In this document: one piece after another, positions 53,601-63,954 of the stretch
Position numbering within the stretch: position 1 is the stretch's first letter
How the letters are laid out: every line of letters begins with the position of its first letter
Origin: Yponomeuta sedellus
Lineage: Eukaryota > Arthropoda > Insecta > Lepidoptera > Yponomeutidae
Length of the DNA: 64,000 nucleotides
Reading direction: 5' to 3'
NCBI GenBank assembly: GCA_934045075.1
Contig: OW203722.1
Span: forward strand, 19,320,986-19,384,985
Position numbers and translations under genes: made by a program
Notes under the pieces: model-generated
Seen by the model: only the letters and a program-made list of their open reading frames with translations
What the model was told of the DNA's origin: nothing
The model's database searches: none

Positions 53601-56600
53601 CACCATATTCCACCGAAGTAAAAAGACAGAGGACGCACTCATAGTCTTAAACGCGGCTGTGGACCATAACCCTCGGTATCCTAGCAACCACTTCGTCCTA
53701 GCTAATGCCTACGCAGTTTCTGGGGAATTCAACAGCTCTTTGAAACATTTGAACGCATGTCTGAAGATGAATCCCACGTTTCATTTAGCACAGAGGCACA
53801 GATATGGCGTCTTGTGCAACGCTGTGCTTATGAATAACATGAAGAATATTCATAGGTGAGAATGAAACAACAAGGATCTAGGATGAAGGACGGGAATCTG
53901 CTTTAGTCATCTACAATCCTCCTACTGTCTTCTAACCCTTTAACGGGCAGAGCTAGTATAAATTTTTCACTGATTTGGGACTTTATGTCAAAGTGATAAG
54001 GTTTAATTTGTGGTGGAAACTACTAAACTATCAATACGTGTAGAGGACACAAATCGAGGTTTGATCATGCTTACGATTGGAAAAAACTTCTCAAAACGAA
54101 ATGATAGCCTTAAGAATAGTTTTATGAGGCTCTTTGAGGGAGGCTATAATTTCTTTTTTATTCTATTATATTTTTAGTGTTATTAGCACGATCAAACCTC
54201 TATTGTATCCTTTAAATGTATGCCAAAGTTTCATTGCGAACCGGCGGTATTTCGTTCGTAAATAAAAAAAAAACTAAATTTGTATAGGAATTGCTCTTTG
54301 AGAGAGATTCAAGGAGTAGCGTAAAAGTACAGTCGATCAATTTGAATCGATTAATATGAAGACACATATTATGTGACCTCCTTTACGAGCGTCACTTATG
54401 ATGAGTTTTGCTGTTTTGCCCTTCGTACTGATATATTGTTTTGACAGTCAGCTTTTAAGGCGCTACGGGGTCGGTGCTTATTAGCGCCAGTAATAGTATA
54501 AAAAAAATCAATCAATCAACTTGTTTTATTATGCGTTTTGTTTCAGAAAGTGTACTTCATAAATCTTGAAAATAGTCTAGAACCTAGGACTTTAATCGAT
54601 TTCCGCTAAAACGGCCGTTTTTGGCAACTGTGACAACTATTTTTAGAACCTACAGTCTAGAACCTAGGATTAACAACTTTGGACTTTAATCGATTCCGCT
54701 AAAAACGGCCGTTTTTGACAAGACTGCTTAAATACCTTGGATGCTCTAGATTTTAGATCTTAGACCCAGGTTCTTGTCTGTAGTTTCTAAAAAGGGCTAC
54801 TATATTTTTTAAGATTTGTGATGATTTTATTTTCCAAACACGCGTTATAAAAGAAGATAAGGTTTTTTCCATTGCTGGCGCTAGTGGAGCTAACTAGCGC
54901 GCCGGAGCGCCTTAACATTATTTTTATTTACAGGATTCTTAATAGGCTGAGGATTGATTTAGTTGAGTACAGCCAGATTGAAACTAATTGGCTGAATACT
55001 CAAGCTTCTTTTTTGAGGACTATGAAGCACTATGACGATTTCGGTAAGGGTTTGGATTTGTTTGAAAATTTGTGTGATTTAAATTATATGGTGGTTGTAT
55101 TGGTTAGCAATGTGTTAAAAACGTCAAAGTGATAGTAGTACCTGTTTATAAAAACTAGTTCAAATATTTTTGAAAGAAGGTTTTAGTACTGAGGTAATGC
55201 GTCTATGGTAGACAGTCTCTGCCCATTGGGGGCGTATTGCGAGGCAATTTTTGGATTGAATTTCCAGAGATATCCTCCGGGTCTGATCGCGATTATTTAT
55301 TAGGTAAAACGTAATTACCTTATTTCCCGACGTTTCGGCAGCGTCATTGCTGTGGTCTCGGGTAAAAGTGGCGAGTACAGTTAATTATTGTTAATATATA
55401 GGTAACTATGTATGAGCATCGCGAATCATTAAGAAATACCAATTTTGTGTTTAATATAATTGTTGTGATTCCTTGAAAGAGAAAGAAATCCAAATGAACA
55501 ACATGGATAAATATAAATAGATTATTGTATCTAAAGCAAAACTATTCCCTAGAAGTACTAGTTTACCAGTGTACAAATGTGGGTGTTCCTATAATACTTT
55601 GATTGATACATAAGCCTACCGATAGTATATTTTATAGCTTTTCCAGTTGGGCCATTTTACGTAGTTTTCCTTCCCCATTAGCGAGTGATATTGTTACTAT
55701 AACTTCACAAATGCACAAATCAAAGTCATTGATCCCATGACCTCCCGATTGGGAAGCAGGCATTTTGCCGCTCCTCTACCACCGCTCTTTGGCACAAAGT
55801 CCGTACAGTGTATTTTCTCTCTACAGACTTCAGAAACGTCGAGAAGAACTGCGAAAAGATGTCCGAGCTAACGGGCCTCAACATAAAGGAGCTCAAGATG
55901 GAGGGGGACAAAAACTCCCTGATTCAGTATTTCCTCGACGGGCCGATGTTCAACGAAGATTGGAACACTGAGAAAGGCATCCACACCATAGAGTCGGTCT
56001 TGAGCTTGCAGACGCTGGTAAAACATGTGGAGAAACACGCCCACATGGTGTCGGAGGTGGTTGCCATGCCAGATCAGCTGGTGCTTGGCGACGGGGTGAT
56101 CAAGAAGGAAATCGGACCCATGCCGGAGTTCAAGAATGAGCAGCCAACACCCATTGGCAAGGATCCTATAAAAGGTAAAAGACACGATATCATGACAAGT
56201 TCCTTCCGGCCGCCATCGTAACTGAGTAAAGGCAAGCTAACATTAATTTGCACTTTTAGGGAAATTCCTTGTTGGAAACTGGTTGCCTGTTAAGTAAAAA
56301 CATTCTTCTATCGCAACCAGTTGCCAACAAAGAATGTAAAATCCTCCAGCGCAACTGGTTCCGAAACTCAGTTGCGATGGCGGCCGGAAGGAAAAAGTTA
56401 TAAGATGACAAAAGCTTCAAGTCCACCAGGAACGCGTTTCATTTAACTACGGCTCGTAATGGTGCATACCTGTTTACACTATTTTTGATATTTCTTTCAT
56501 TCTTTCCTACTATTATTTCTAGTTGATATGGCAGCCAGCCGATGTCGACGAGAGTACCCAAATATGCTTTTTTCATTTGACAGTTTTTTAAAATTTAATT

Positions 56601-57335
56601 AATTACACTTTTGTATCAATTATGAGTATAATAAAACCGATTTAAGGCATATTAACTAAAAAAATGGATCATTTCTGCAAAAATACAGAAAAAAACTTTT
56701 TAAAAAACCTATTTAGAGGCTAAAAATTCCACGCATGCCGGGACTGGAACCAGCGACCTCTGGCTAACCGTGCTAGCGCTCTCCCAACTGAGCTAATGGG
56801 CGAATTACCTGCATCAGTGAAATTTCGTACCTCTTTACCATACTCTCTGTATTACGTACAGCCTTACAGGCAGCAACATCTGGCTGAAGTAATTTGCATC
56901 ACTTGCAGCCCGGAGTACCTATATTGCAGTTAGGTTTTTGCATCGGAATGATATCGCTGTTATGTACCCACATGATTATATTCTTTTTTTTAACTAAAAC
57001 TTGATAATTTTGTATTGAGGCATTTTTATGAAAACGGCCAGGATTGGTCGAATCTATAATGACGTCACAGCTCAATAAAAGCAATCCGAGAACCCTAGAG
57101 TTGACGTTTGTTTGCTTACTGAACAGTGACGGCAAGAATTCCTGAGCGACGCCATATTGCTCAAGAGCGTTTTGGCGGCTTATTTTAAAAATGAATTTTA
57201 TTTGCATTTTTTTAGAAAAAGTACAAGAAAAATAATTTTATCACTTTCTGATCACTTATAAAACTGATAAAACGCCAACGAAAAATCTGATTTGGTTTTC
57301 AGAAACCTTTCAAAAAGCCTATTAGAAAAGCATCT

Positions 57336-57370
<35 letters not shown>

Positions 57371-58095
57371 TTTGTTTGTTTGTTTGTTTGTTTGTTTGTT
57401 TGTTTGTTTGTTTGTTTGTTTGTTTGTTTGTTTGTTTGTTTGTTTGTTTGTTTGTTTGTTTGTTTGTTTGTTTGTTTGTTTGTTTGTTTGTTTGTTTGTT
57501 TGTTTGTTTGTTTGTTTGTTTGTTTGTTTGTTTGTTTGTTTGTTTGTTTGTTTGTTTGTTTGTTTGTTCGTTCGTTCGTTCGTTCGTTCGTTCGTTCGTT
57601 CGTTCGTTCGTTCGTTCGTTCGTTCGTTCGTTCGTTCGTTCGTTCGTTCGTTCGTTCGTTCGTTCGTTCGTTCGTTCGTTCGTTCGTTCGTTCGTTCGTT
57701 CGTTCGTTCGTTCGTTCGTTCGTTCGTTCGTTCGTTCGTTCGTTCGTTCGTTCGTTCGTTCGTTCGTTCGTTCGTTCGTTCGTTCGTTCGTTCGTTCGTT
57801 CGTTCGTTCGTTCGTTCGTTCGTTCGTTCGTTCGTTCGTTCGTTCGTTCGTTCGTTCGTTCGTTCGTTCGTTCGTTCGTTCGTTCGTTCGTTCGTTCGTT
57901 CGTTCGTTCGTTCGTTCGTTCGTTCGTTCGTTCGTTCGTTCGTTCGTTCGTTCGTTCGTTCGTTCGTTCGTTCGTTCGTTCGTTCGTTCGTTCGTTCGTT
58001 CGTTCGTTCGTTCGTTCGTTCGTTCGTTCGTTCGTTCGTTCGTTCGTTCGTTCGTTCGTTCGTTCGTTCGTTCGTTCGTTCGTTCGTTCGTTCGT

Positions 58096-58142
<47 letters not shown>

Positions 58143-61100
58143 GCAGATTGCCTTATAGAAATAATCCTGGTGTTTTAATTTTGCAGGGAGAATAGTGGTA
58201 GATGGCAGAGATTACATGGCAGAGCCGAAAGTAAATCAAAAGGCCAAATCTAGCTCTGCAGTTGAGAACGAGCCGTTTGAGTTTGAAGGAGGGATCGTCT
58301 TGTAAGTTTTTTTCTTTTCGTATACAGTTTCAGCTATCTACAAATCAAGTTACCCTTTAAGTAGGAATAAGTCTAAAAGGCCAAATATAATTAATGGTAA
58401 GGTGATCCTTTACACGTGTTGTAAGTAAAGATGAAATTGCGTGTGTAGGGAAGTCCTCTCTAGTACATAGTAAGTATAGTGGGAGGCTAAATGCCATTTG
58501 AACTTGCTAATCTTATAACCTATGCCTTCACATTCTCCTTTCTACTTCTTCGTCAATCATTTCAGTTCTTTGGCGAACTGTCCAATTTCTGTCCAATTAA
58601 TAATCCATTACATTACAGATCCAATTCATATCAAAGAGACGCCCTCTCTTTGATATGAATTGGATCTGTAGGCACATTAGATAAAATCGGCTATTTTTGG
58701 GCAAAAATTTGGCACGCTGTCTGTAAAACCGAAGGTCTCGGGTTCGATCCCCGGCCGGGTCAAACTAGGAAACGAACTTTTCTAGTTTGTCACGGGTCTT
58801 GGATGTTATCTATGTACTTATTGTATTAAATCTGTCGTTGAGTTAGCACCTGTAACACAAGTCATTTAGTTGTACTTAGTATGGGGCTAGCGAGATCTGT
58901 GTAAAATGTCCATAAATATTTATTATTATTATTATTATTCAGGCCATTGCTCCAGAGAAGGATTTTCGACTATCCCGATTTCAAACACCAATTTCGCTTC
59001 AGAAACCTTTACTAGTCGCTGCATCTATGAACCGTGAAGAAAATATGTGTTTAGAGCATAGAAAAAGGCATCCAAACATTCACAGAAAACTTCGTCATAA
59101 AAGTGGCAGAACAAACAACATAAAACTAAGATTGTAAATTAATCAAAAATACCGTCCGGGATACCCGACCCAAAAGTTCCCATGATGCTAGCAGCTTTAC
59201 CACGCTGCTTCTTCGTCTTTTTCTTTGGTCCCTTTACTCCTCTGGGGTTGACACAAAAGCTTTCCATTTATCTCATGGCTAGGGATGGTAGCTCCAGCCA
59301 AGGTTGTCTCAGAGAGCTTCGTCCCATTGTACCACTAAGGAAATCTTTTGCCTCGGACCGACGGTCATACTCAATCTATGAACCTTTTCAATATCAACCC
59401 ACTTATGTCCCCATTGCTGGGGCATGGGACTCTTCCTGCATCGCAGGAAGGTTAGACCATACTCAACCACGGGGGCCAAGTCTGGGTTGATGTAGGATTG
59501 TAAGACAGTGGCGGGCCATACTGTCAGTAGTTATTAAGCCGCCCACAAGGCCTCTGACGTGGCTTAACGACTGCCATAACGTGACAGCCGGCACCAACGG
59601 CTTAGCGTGCCTGGCGAAGCACGAAAGCGCTCGGAAAATGTGCCATGAGCGGTAGTCACGGGACGGTCACCCATTCAGCACTGACCGCGCCTGTTGTTGT
59701 TTAACTCAAGTGATTGATTCCAATCACTCGGTTCGGCTAGGCCACGATCTTCATCTTCATCATAATCCTTTTAGGTGAAGGTAAGTTGTTTCGTCAGGGT
59801 CGCAGTAACCACGGTGGAAGAAAGAAAAAAGAGTCTAATTTCTCTTAGACGTGTCAAGAACACATAATCAAATTACATGTCCCTGAGAGTAACATTACAG
59901 AACGTAACAGAAATCCACGACTGAATCCCAGAGGAGTAGGTAGAGACCAGCGTATGCCACTTGCCACGAACCTGTCAGATCTCTTTTGCTTCATCATCAA
60001 TCATTGATAGTTGCATGCACACACGTTAGGTGCGGGTAGTTTATATACGTCCTTGTCCTATTCCAGATATCCGCCCACGATGAAAGTATTGCGAAATCTC
60101 GAGGATTTCGACAGGGAAGACGAGTGGCCCACAGCCAGGTTTTGCGCGGAGCTCACGCCGCGGATGCACAAGAACCTGGAGGCTATTCATCCAGTCTTTT
60201 TATCGTTCGAGAACAAGGGGATAAGGTGAGGACGTGCGTTTTCTATAAAGATTGGTAGATAGGCCAGGTCTTGAGAGAATTAAAAGTGGACTGTATTTAG
60301 AGATGGTTTAATAAGGTCGCTATTACAGCCGACAGCTAGATACTCGTAGTTTAGTGCGTTCGCGACAATCGAAAATGTTGAAGTGCCGGATGCCGCTCCG
60401 CTCCCCCGCTCCCCCCGCCGCTACCGCCGATGTCATGTGTGTAATCAATTGGTATAGTTCAACCAATTTCGTCTGTATGCTTTTATTTGAATTCGGCCAG
60501 TCGGTGTTTTGTTCAGCCACTGAAAATTAGAAGTGGACGAGTTGATTATTTTCGTTTTTTAGGGTTCCATACCTCAAAAGGAAACACGAAACTCGAAACA
60601 AAGTTTTGTTGTCCGTCCGTCTTTCTGTCTGTCGAGACCCTACATCTCGGACACGCGTGAAGGTATCGAGTCGAAATTGAAACCGTATACTCAAGTCTAC
60701 AGTCCCTTGGTGTACCTAGGCAAAAATTAAACTTCTGAGTTCTGAACGCAAAAAATAGTTAAAAAATTGTATTTCGAGACTTGAAGGAATGAAAATTCGT
60801 AGGGTACTTCTCTTTGACCTAGAGCTATGAAATTTGGAAAGTGATATCATGTTATACTACAAATAACGGAAAAAATCTGAAATTAAGCATTTGTAATGAA
60901 ATCGTAAAAAAATCTTTTAGATAAGATAAGAATATTCTTTATTGTACATTGGAAAAACAACAAATACAAAACAATTGCAATAGTACAATTGGCGGCCTTA
61001 TTGCTAAAAGCAATTTCTTCCAGACAACCTTACGATGGAAAGTTGCTGAAGGAAATTAGAAAGACGGGTAGCCAGTGCAAATTTGAATATTGATACATAC

Positions 61101-62960
61101 TTATACTTAATAATAATACACTTACATACCGTTACTTATATAAACTTTTAAGCTCGGGATAAGCTCGGAAAACACGGCTAGATTTGATTGGGTACAAATT
61201 TGTTCGGAATCTTTGCAGCGAGAGTGCGACACGCACTTGGCGGGTTTTCTAATGTATTACTTATAAAACACACCCAGAATTCAGACAGGGCTACTCTTAG
61301 TTTTGATTATAGAGGCTCTGTCTGATTATGCTTTTTTTTCAGACTCAAAACACTGCTGACTGATCTGATAGGCGTTCCCCAAAACAGAGAACACGAGTTG
61401 CCGTGGCACCCACCCACTTGCGCCACGGACAAAGATAATACCTTCACCCTCAAGAAGAATCACAAGTATGTACCTATTGGGCGTCTCTTTCAGTGGTAGC
61501 CAGCGAAGCTACTATGTTAATAATAATACTAACGTTTCATTTTATTCCAAAATAATCCTCTAAAGCTTGCTGGAGAGCTCGCTTTTGTATATGTTATTTC
61601 TTATGTAAAATATTTTAAAGTATAATTAAACGATCCTTTGATACTTACGAAGTTAGTGACGACCGACCAACCAATGGTCAGATAAATAAGATCTCAATCG
61701 ATTCTCAAATCGAATCGAATTGAATTGGGATTCATAATTACTTAATTACTTTACTGTTATGTTTAGTTCTGCTCAATAAACATTTTTGATTTGATTTGAG
61801 TGTCATAAGTTAAAGGAATCGGCATAGATACAACAAAGAAAAAATCACTAAAAAACGACAGTAAAAGACAGGAAAAAAATTTAAACAACAACTTGACTAG
61901 GTACTGAACATTAAATGCTAGGGAGGCGGGACCAACCTACAACCTAGTTACATTCTGAAATTTGGGTCCCGCCTGCATATTAGTTAATGCTCAGCAGAAG
62001 AGTTGTTGGTTATTTTTTATTCCAGTTTTTTAATTTCGTTTCGTTAGCGGAAATTCAACACACGATCAATTTTAATTTAAATTTAATGTATAATTATTTA
62101 TTCATAATGCCCACAACAACATCGTCTGTTCCAGGCCCCAAGTGGTAGTGGAAGTGGCGCAGTCCCACTACCTCAAGTACAAACTGCTGGAGTATATCGG
62201 CAACGGAAACAGCGAGGCCGTCAAACACATGCAGGAGGCCGAGATTGGCCAACGCATCTACGCCGCTATGGAAATGGTAACTATTGTGCTAGGTTATGTA
62301 TGAGGCTCATTTTCTAAAGTGCATCTACAGAAACAGCCAAATGTTGCCCATTTTGGAGTGTTTGACTCCAAGCTTATCCAATTCATGAGCTTACCAGCTG
62401 GACATACTTTAATTTTTGCTTTAAAAAAATGTGATGGTGTGTGTTAATTTTTTGTGGTGTGCATGAATGCTCTTTACACGCAACTATTTCTATTTCTTGC
62501 GGAAGTTACAAGATTCTACTCAACGCTCCTTAGTTCATAAAAAAGACTGTTATTTCACACTTTCTGTTCTTGGAAAAGTGGCGGTAGGTGGCACATCCCG
62601 CGATCGCAGTCCCATCACTACTCAAACGGTCATCCGTCATGTCAGACTCCTTGTACCGTAGGCTAATTAGATGTTTTCAGTTACTGTATGTTATTTTGTT
62701 GGAAATAAAAGACAATTCCGCTTTCTTTATACCAGGAACTAGCCCCAAAATGGCTGCTCAACACTCTTGCGTCGCTGTACTGGCGTGTGCGCGGGAACAA
62801 TGTACACGCGATCAATTGCTTGCTGACAGCTAGACGGACCGTGCCCACGCGGTATCGGGACATCGTGCTGACGTCACTCGCCTCTGTCTACTTGGAGATC
62901 GGCAGCTTTGTCGAGGCCATGCTCACGGCCGAAGAAGCGTTCCGAATGAGCATGTATGAG
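50502..62960 (+). CDS. TTC17: TTC17 homologue, 5' part (11 exons, 738 residues; runs off the window)
   Basis: Exons: 50502-50603, 50904-51278, 52745-52971, 53568-53855, 54934-55043, 55827-56174, 58187-58301, 60067-60225, 61343-61465, 62135-62276, 62736-62960. Every junction is GT/AG and the frame stays open. Residues 1-19 form a signal peptide (FIRLLLLFSAFSIGI), followed by the family hallmark THWMVTENGLIQPR-LDSPFEMANPYD. TPR-type helix pairs lie in exons 3-5 (NMASLYWRIKGIAPKALECS; YKDLALLSLGTIFH; HFVLANAYAVSGEFNSSLKH) and again in exon 11 (WLLNTLASLYWRVRG). Exon 6 is acidic and partly coiled; exon 7 has a low-complexity linker. Human TTC17 is implicated in actin polymerisation and ciliogenesis; a like role here is by homology. 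The C-terminal TPRs lie outside. Confidence 0.93.
50904..51278 (+). CDS. TTC17: TTC17 exon 2 (residues 35-159)
   Basis: Acceptor TTCTTTGCAG; LDSPFEMANPYDVVAFLNQ, helical region LSKRKDILRKLWTELGKE, ends FEHLE before GTAAGT. Confidence 0.95.
52397..52610 (+). repeat. tRNA-headed SINE (family 1) in TTC17 intron 2
   Basis: GACCTCTGTGGCGTAGCGGT (A box), GGGTTCGAAACCCGGC (B box), then the shared body with 'ATGTTTGTGACGTCG', 'CACGACACAGGGTATCCTAG'. Confidence 0.88.
52745..52971 (+). CDS. TTC17: TTC17 exon 3 (residues 160-234)
   Basis: AMAQRENLTANPELELPEK then HYNMASLYWRIKGIAPKALE, first TPR; donor GAG|GTAGGA. The intron before it contains a SINE. Confidence 0.93.
53010..53165 (+). repeat. Family-C repeat in TTC17 intron 3
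   Basis: Shares 'CAGAGACGAGGGACCGCCAC'-type start, 'CACTTGCCACGA', 'CTTCATCAACATTCATTAGT' and 'CACGCCGGTTCCGGGTA' with 59905-60045. Confidence 0.7.
53180..53540 (-). repeat. Decayed LINE 3' remnant
   Basis: On the minus strand a segment near 53485-53420 reads AKVWNTLPSSVF across frames, like the tail of LINE polyproteins; 'GTACAATTGGCGG.CTTATTGCT' is shared with 60.98 kb. Weak. Confidence 0.4.
53568..53855 (+). CDS. TTC17: TTC17 exon 4 (residues 235-330)
   Basis: EYKDLALLSLGTIFHRSKK and HFVLANAYAVSGEFNSSLKH, two TPRs; donor ATAG|GTGAGA. Confidence 0.95.
54457..54914. mobile_element. Mariner-type MITE in TTC17 intron 4
   Basis: Ends AAGGCGCTACGGGGTCGG...TTAGCGCCAG and, inverted, AAGGCGCTCCGGCGCGCTAG...CACTAGCGCCAGCAATGG, each next to TTA. 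An internal tandem duplication repeats 'ACTTTAATCGATT.CCGCTAAAA.CGGCCG' at about 54590 and 54682. Confidence 0.75.
54934..55043 (+). CDS. TTC17: TTC17 exon 5 (residues 331-367)
   Basis: Acceptor TTTATTTACAG, 20 bp right of a MITE end; ILNRLRIDLVEYSQIETNW; donor TTCG|GTAAGG. Confidence 0.88.
55278..55440 (+). repeat. Single-arm copy of the 'CCCGACGTTTCGGC' element
   Basis: GGGTCTGATCGCGATTATTT...TTATTTCCCGACGTTTCGGC then GCATCGCGAATCATTAAGAA; homologous to 43318-43550 without the second arm. Confidence 0.8.
55827..56174 (+). CDS. TTC17: TTC17 exon 6 (residues 368-483)
   Basis: Acceptor CTCTCTACAG; DFRNVEKNCEKMSELTGLN, KHVEKHAHMVSEVVAMPDQL; donor AAAG|GTAAAA. Confidence 0.93.
56705..56815 (-). 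repeat. tRNA-headed SINE (family 2)
   Basis: Reverse copy: CCCATTAGCTCAGTTGGGAG (A box), GGTTCCAGTCCCGGC (B box), GTGGAATTTTTAGCCTCTAA tail. Confidence 0.8.
57334..58142 (+). repeat. 809-bp compound tetranucleotide microsatellite
   Basis: (TTTA) about 9 at 57334-57370, (TTTG) about 49 at 57371-57566, (TTCG) about 132 at 57567-58094, (TTTA) 12 at 58095-58142, with no interruption that I can see. It produces three long open frames of Phe-Val-Cys-Leu and Phe-Val-Arg-Ser repeats that are artefacts. In TTC17 intron 6, ending 44 bp before exon 7. Confidence 0.97.
58187..58301 (+). CDS. TTC17: TTC17 exon 7 (residues 484-521)
   Basis: Acceptor AATTTTGCAG, 45 bp right of the compound microsatellite; GRIVVDGRDYMAEPKVNQK, EPFEFEGGIVL; donor CTT|GTAAGT. 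Confidence 0.88.
58614..58670. repeat. Perfect 26-bp inverted repeat, 5-base loop
   Basis: Arms 58614-58639 and 58645-58670 (TACAGATCCAATTCATATCA...) with loop CGCCC. In TTC17 intron 7; the transcript would form a 26-bp hairpin. Confidence 0.93.
58710..58945 (+). repeat. tRNA-derived SINE (family 3)
   Basis: B-box-like GGGTTCGATCCCCGGCCGGG near 58739; body with 'TTGTCACGGGTCTTGGATGT' and 'GTACTTAGTATGGGGCTAGC'; ends in ATTATTATT repeats (58920-58940). The A-box half is degenerate. Confidence 0.7.
59393..59769 (+). repeat. Family-A repeat, longest copy
   Basis: ATCAACCCACTTATGTCCCC through ACGTGACAGCCGGCACCAAC, CACGGGACGGTCACCCATTC, GATTGATTCCAATCACTCGG, and a tail of CTTCATCTTCATCATAA. About 377 bp; best view of the full unit. 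Confidence 0.88.
59905..60045 (+). repeat. Family-C repeat next to TTC17 exon 8
   Basis: 'CCCAGAGGAGTAGGTAGAGA', 'CACTTGCCACGA', 'CTTCATCATCAATCATTGAT', 'GCATGCACACACGTTAGGTG'. Ends about 20 bp before the exon-8 acceptor. Confidence 0.7.
60067..60225 (+). CDS. TTC17: TTC17 exon 8 (residues 522-574)
   Basis: Acceptor CTATTCCAG next to a family-C repeat; YPPTMKVLRNLEDFDREDEW, HPVFLSFENKGIR; donor AAG|GTGAGG. Confidence 0.92.
60556..61250 (+). repeat. Family-B repeat carrying a LINE 3' tail
   Basis: Begins TTTTTTAGGGTTCCATACCT, has TGTTGTCCGTCCGTCTTTCT and GTGAAGGTATCGAGTCGAAA (as at 21.1 kb) and ends GACACGCACTTGGCGGGTTT. The inner part 60930-61147 is a minus-strand LINE 3' UTR identical in layout to 48331-48557. 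Confidence 0.7.
61343..61465 (+). CDS. TTC17: TTC17 exon 9 (residues 575-615)
   Basis: Acceptor TTTTTTTTCAG; LKTLLTDLIGVPQNREHE, ends NHK before GTATGT. Confidence 0.9.
62135..62276 (+). CDS. TTC17: TTC17 exon 10 (residues 616-663)
   Basis: Acceptor TCTGTTCCAG; PQVVVEVAQSHYLKYKLLEY, GQRIYAAMEM; donor ATG|GTAACT. Confidence 0.92.
62736..62960 (+). CDS. TTC17: TTC17 exon 11 (residues 664-738)
   Basis: Acceptor CTTTATACCAG; ELAPKWLLNTLASLYWRVRG, SVYLEIGSFVEAMLTAEEAF, TPR pair; donor GAG|GTGACA, followed 48 bp later by a family-A repeat. Confidence 0.9.
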
Positions 62961-63008
62961 GTGACATCACAGTACTTTTTTTTTTGTAACTTCCATTCGA
63001 TAGATCGA

Positions 63009-63225
63009 TATGAACCCTTGTATGTCCCCAGTGCTGGGACACGGATCTCTTCCTGCATCACAGAAAGGTTAGGCCATACTGCACCACGGGGGCCAAGTCG
63101 GGGTTGGTGGAGAATTGTAAGACAGTGGCGGGCTTTACTGTCAGAAGTTATCAAGCCGTTTCAATGTAATGGCAAGCTTTCAATGTAATGGCAGTCGTTA
63201 AGCCTTGTGAGAGGCCTTATACAAT
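63009..63225 (+). repeat. Family-A repeat
   Basis: ATGAACCCTTGTATGTCCCC to GAGAGGCCTTAT; part around CAATGTAATGGCA is duplicated. Directly after TTC17 exon 11. Confidence 0.8.
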
Positions 63226-63811
63226 CACTAGGCTTGATTAATTTAAAAATAATGATGTACTTTTCACGCATACATTTGTGTGCAATAACAAAATATCTAC
63301 TGGATTTTGTCGTACAATAAGGTGGCTCAATATTACTGTCATGTCTCAGATATCAACTTAAATGCGGTTTTCACTATGTGTGATACATATCTATGGGACG
63401 TAGAGAAGTAAACATTCCTTTTTCCCACACAGATGTAAACGTTAAAAGTTACATAATGAAGGTTCAAGGAGCGAGAGAGAGATCAGATACTAATCATTAA
63501 GAAATACTAAAATAACAGTAGAGACAATCAAATGAATCAAAACAATTTATTTCAACATGAAGACGTTACATTCTGTTTGCTGAATGTCAACGTACAATGT
63601 AAAATGTAAGCCGCTGTCTTCGGGCCTTATTGTAGTGGAGAAAAAGGCAGCGTGAAAAAAAAACTCCACTCTGTCCATCTTTTCTCAAGTCATCTTAAAC
63701 CAAATACATCAGTTGCCACGTATACCTAATAAGATTTCATGATTGCCATCAATAACTTTAAATGCCAAAGCATTATTTAAACGTCTACAAAAGTAAGCAA
63801 TCGCCCCCCAG
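63226..63811. other. Intron sequence, nothing further recognised
   Basis: AT-rich; contains the first copy of a 46-bp direct repeat at 63718-63764. Confidence 0.5.
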
Positions 63812-63870
63812 CCCGCGACGAACTTCCTGATATCGCAGCTGAGCATGGTGAAGCGGCACCGCAACTATAC
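63812..63870 (+). CDS. TTC17: Tentative TTC17 exon 12
   Basis: Phase-0 acceptor CGCCCCCCAG after phase-0 exon 11; PATNFLISQLSMVKRHRNY, then a GTATAG donor. GC-rich inside AT-rich sequence. A 46-bp direct repeat flanks it (63718-63764, 63869-63915), so it may also be part of a tandem duplication. Confidence 0.4.
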
Positions 63871-63954
63871 GTATAGCTAATAAGGTTCCACGATTGCCAT
63901 CAATAACTTTAAATTATACTATTTTTAATGCACTAACCCGTGCTAAGGACAATT

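Noticed and set aside
57292..58195. Three overlapping plus-strand frames of 268-283 codons
   Set aside because: They are translations of the TTTG/TTCG tetranucleotide tract; a four-base repeat without stops is open in every frame.
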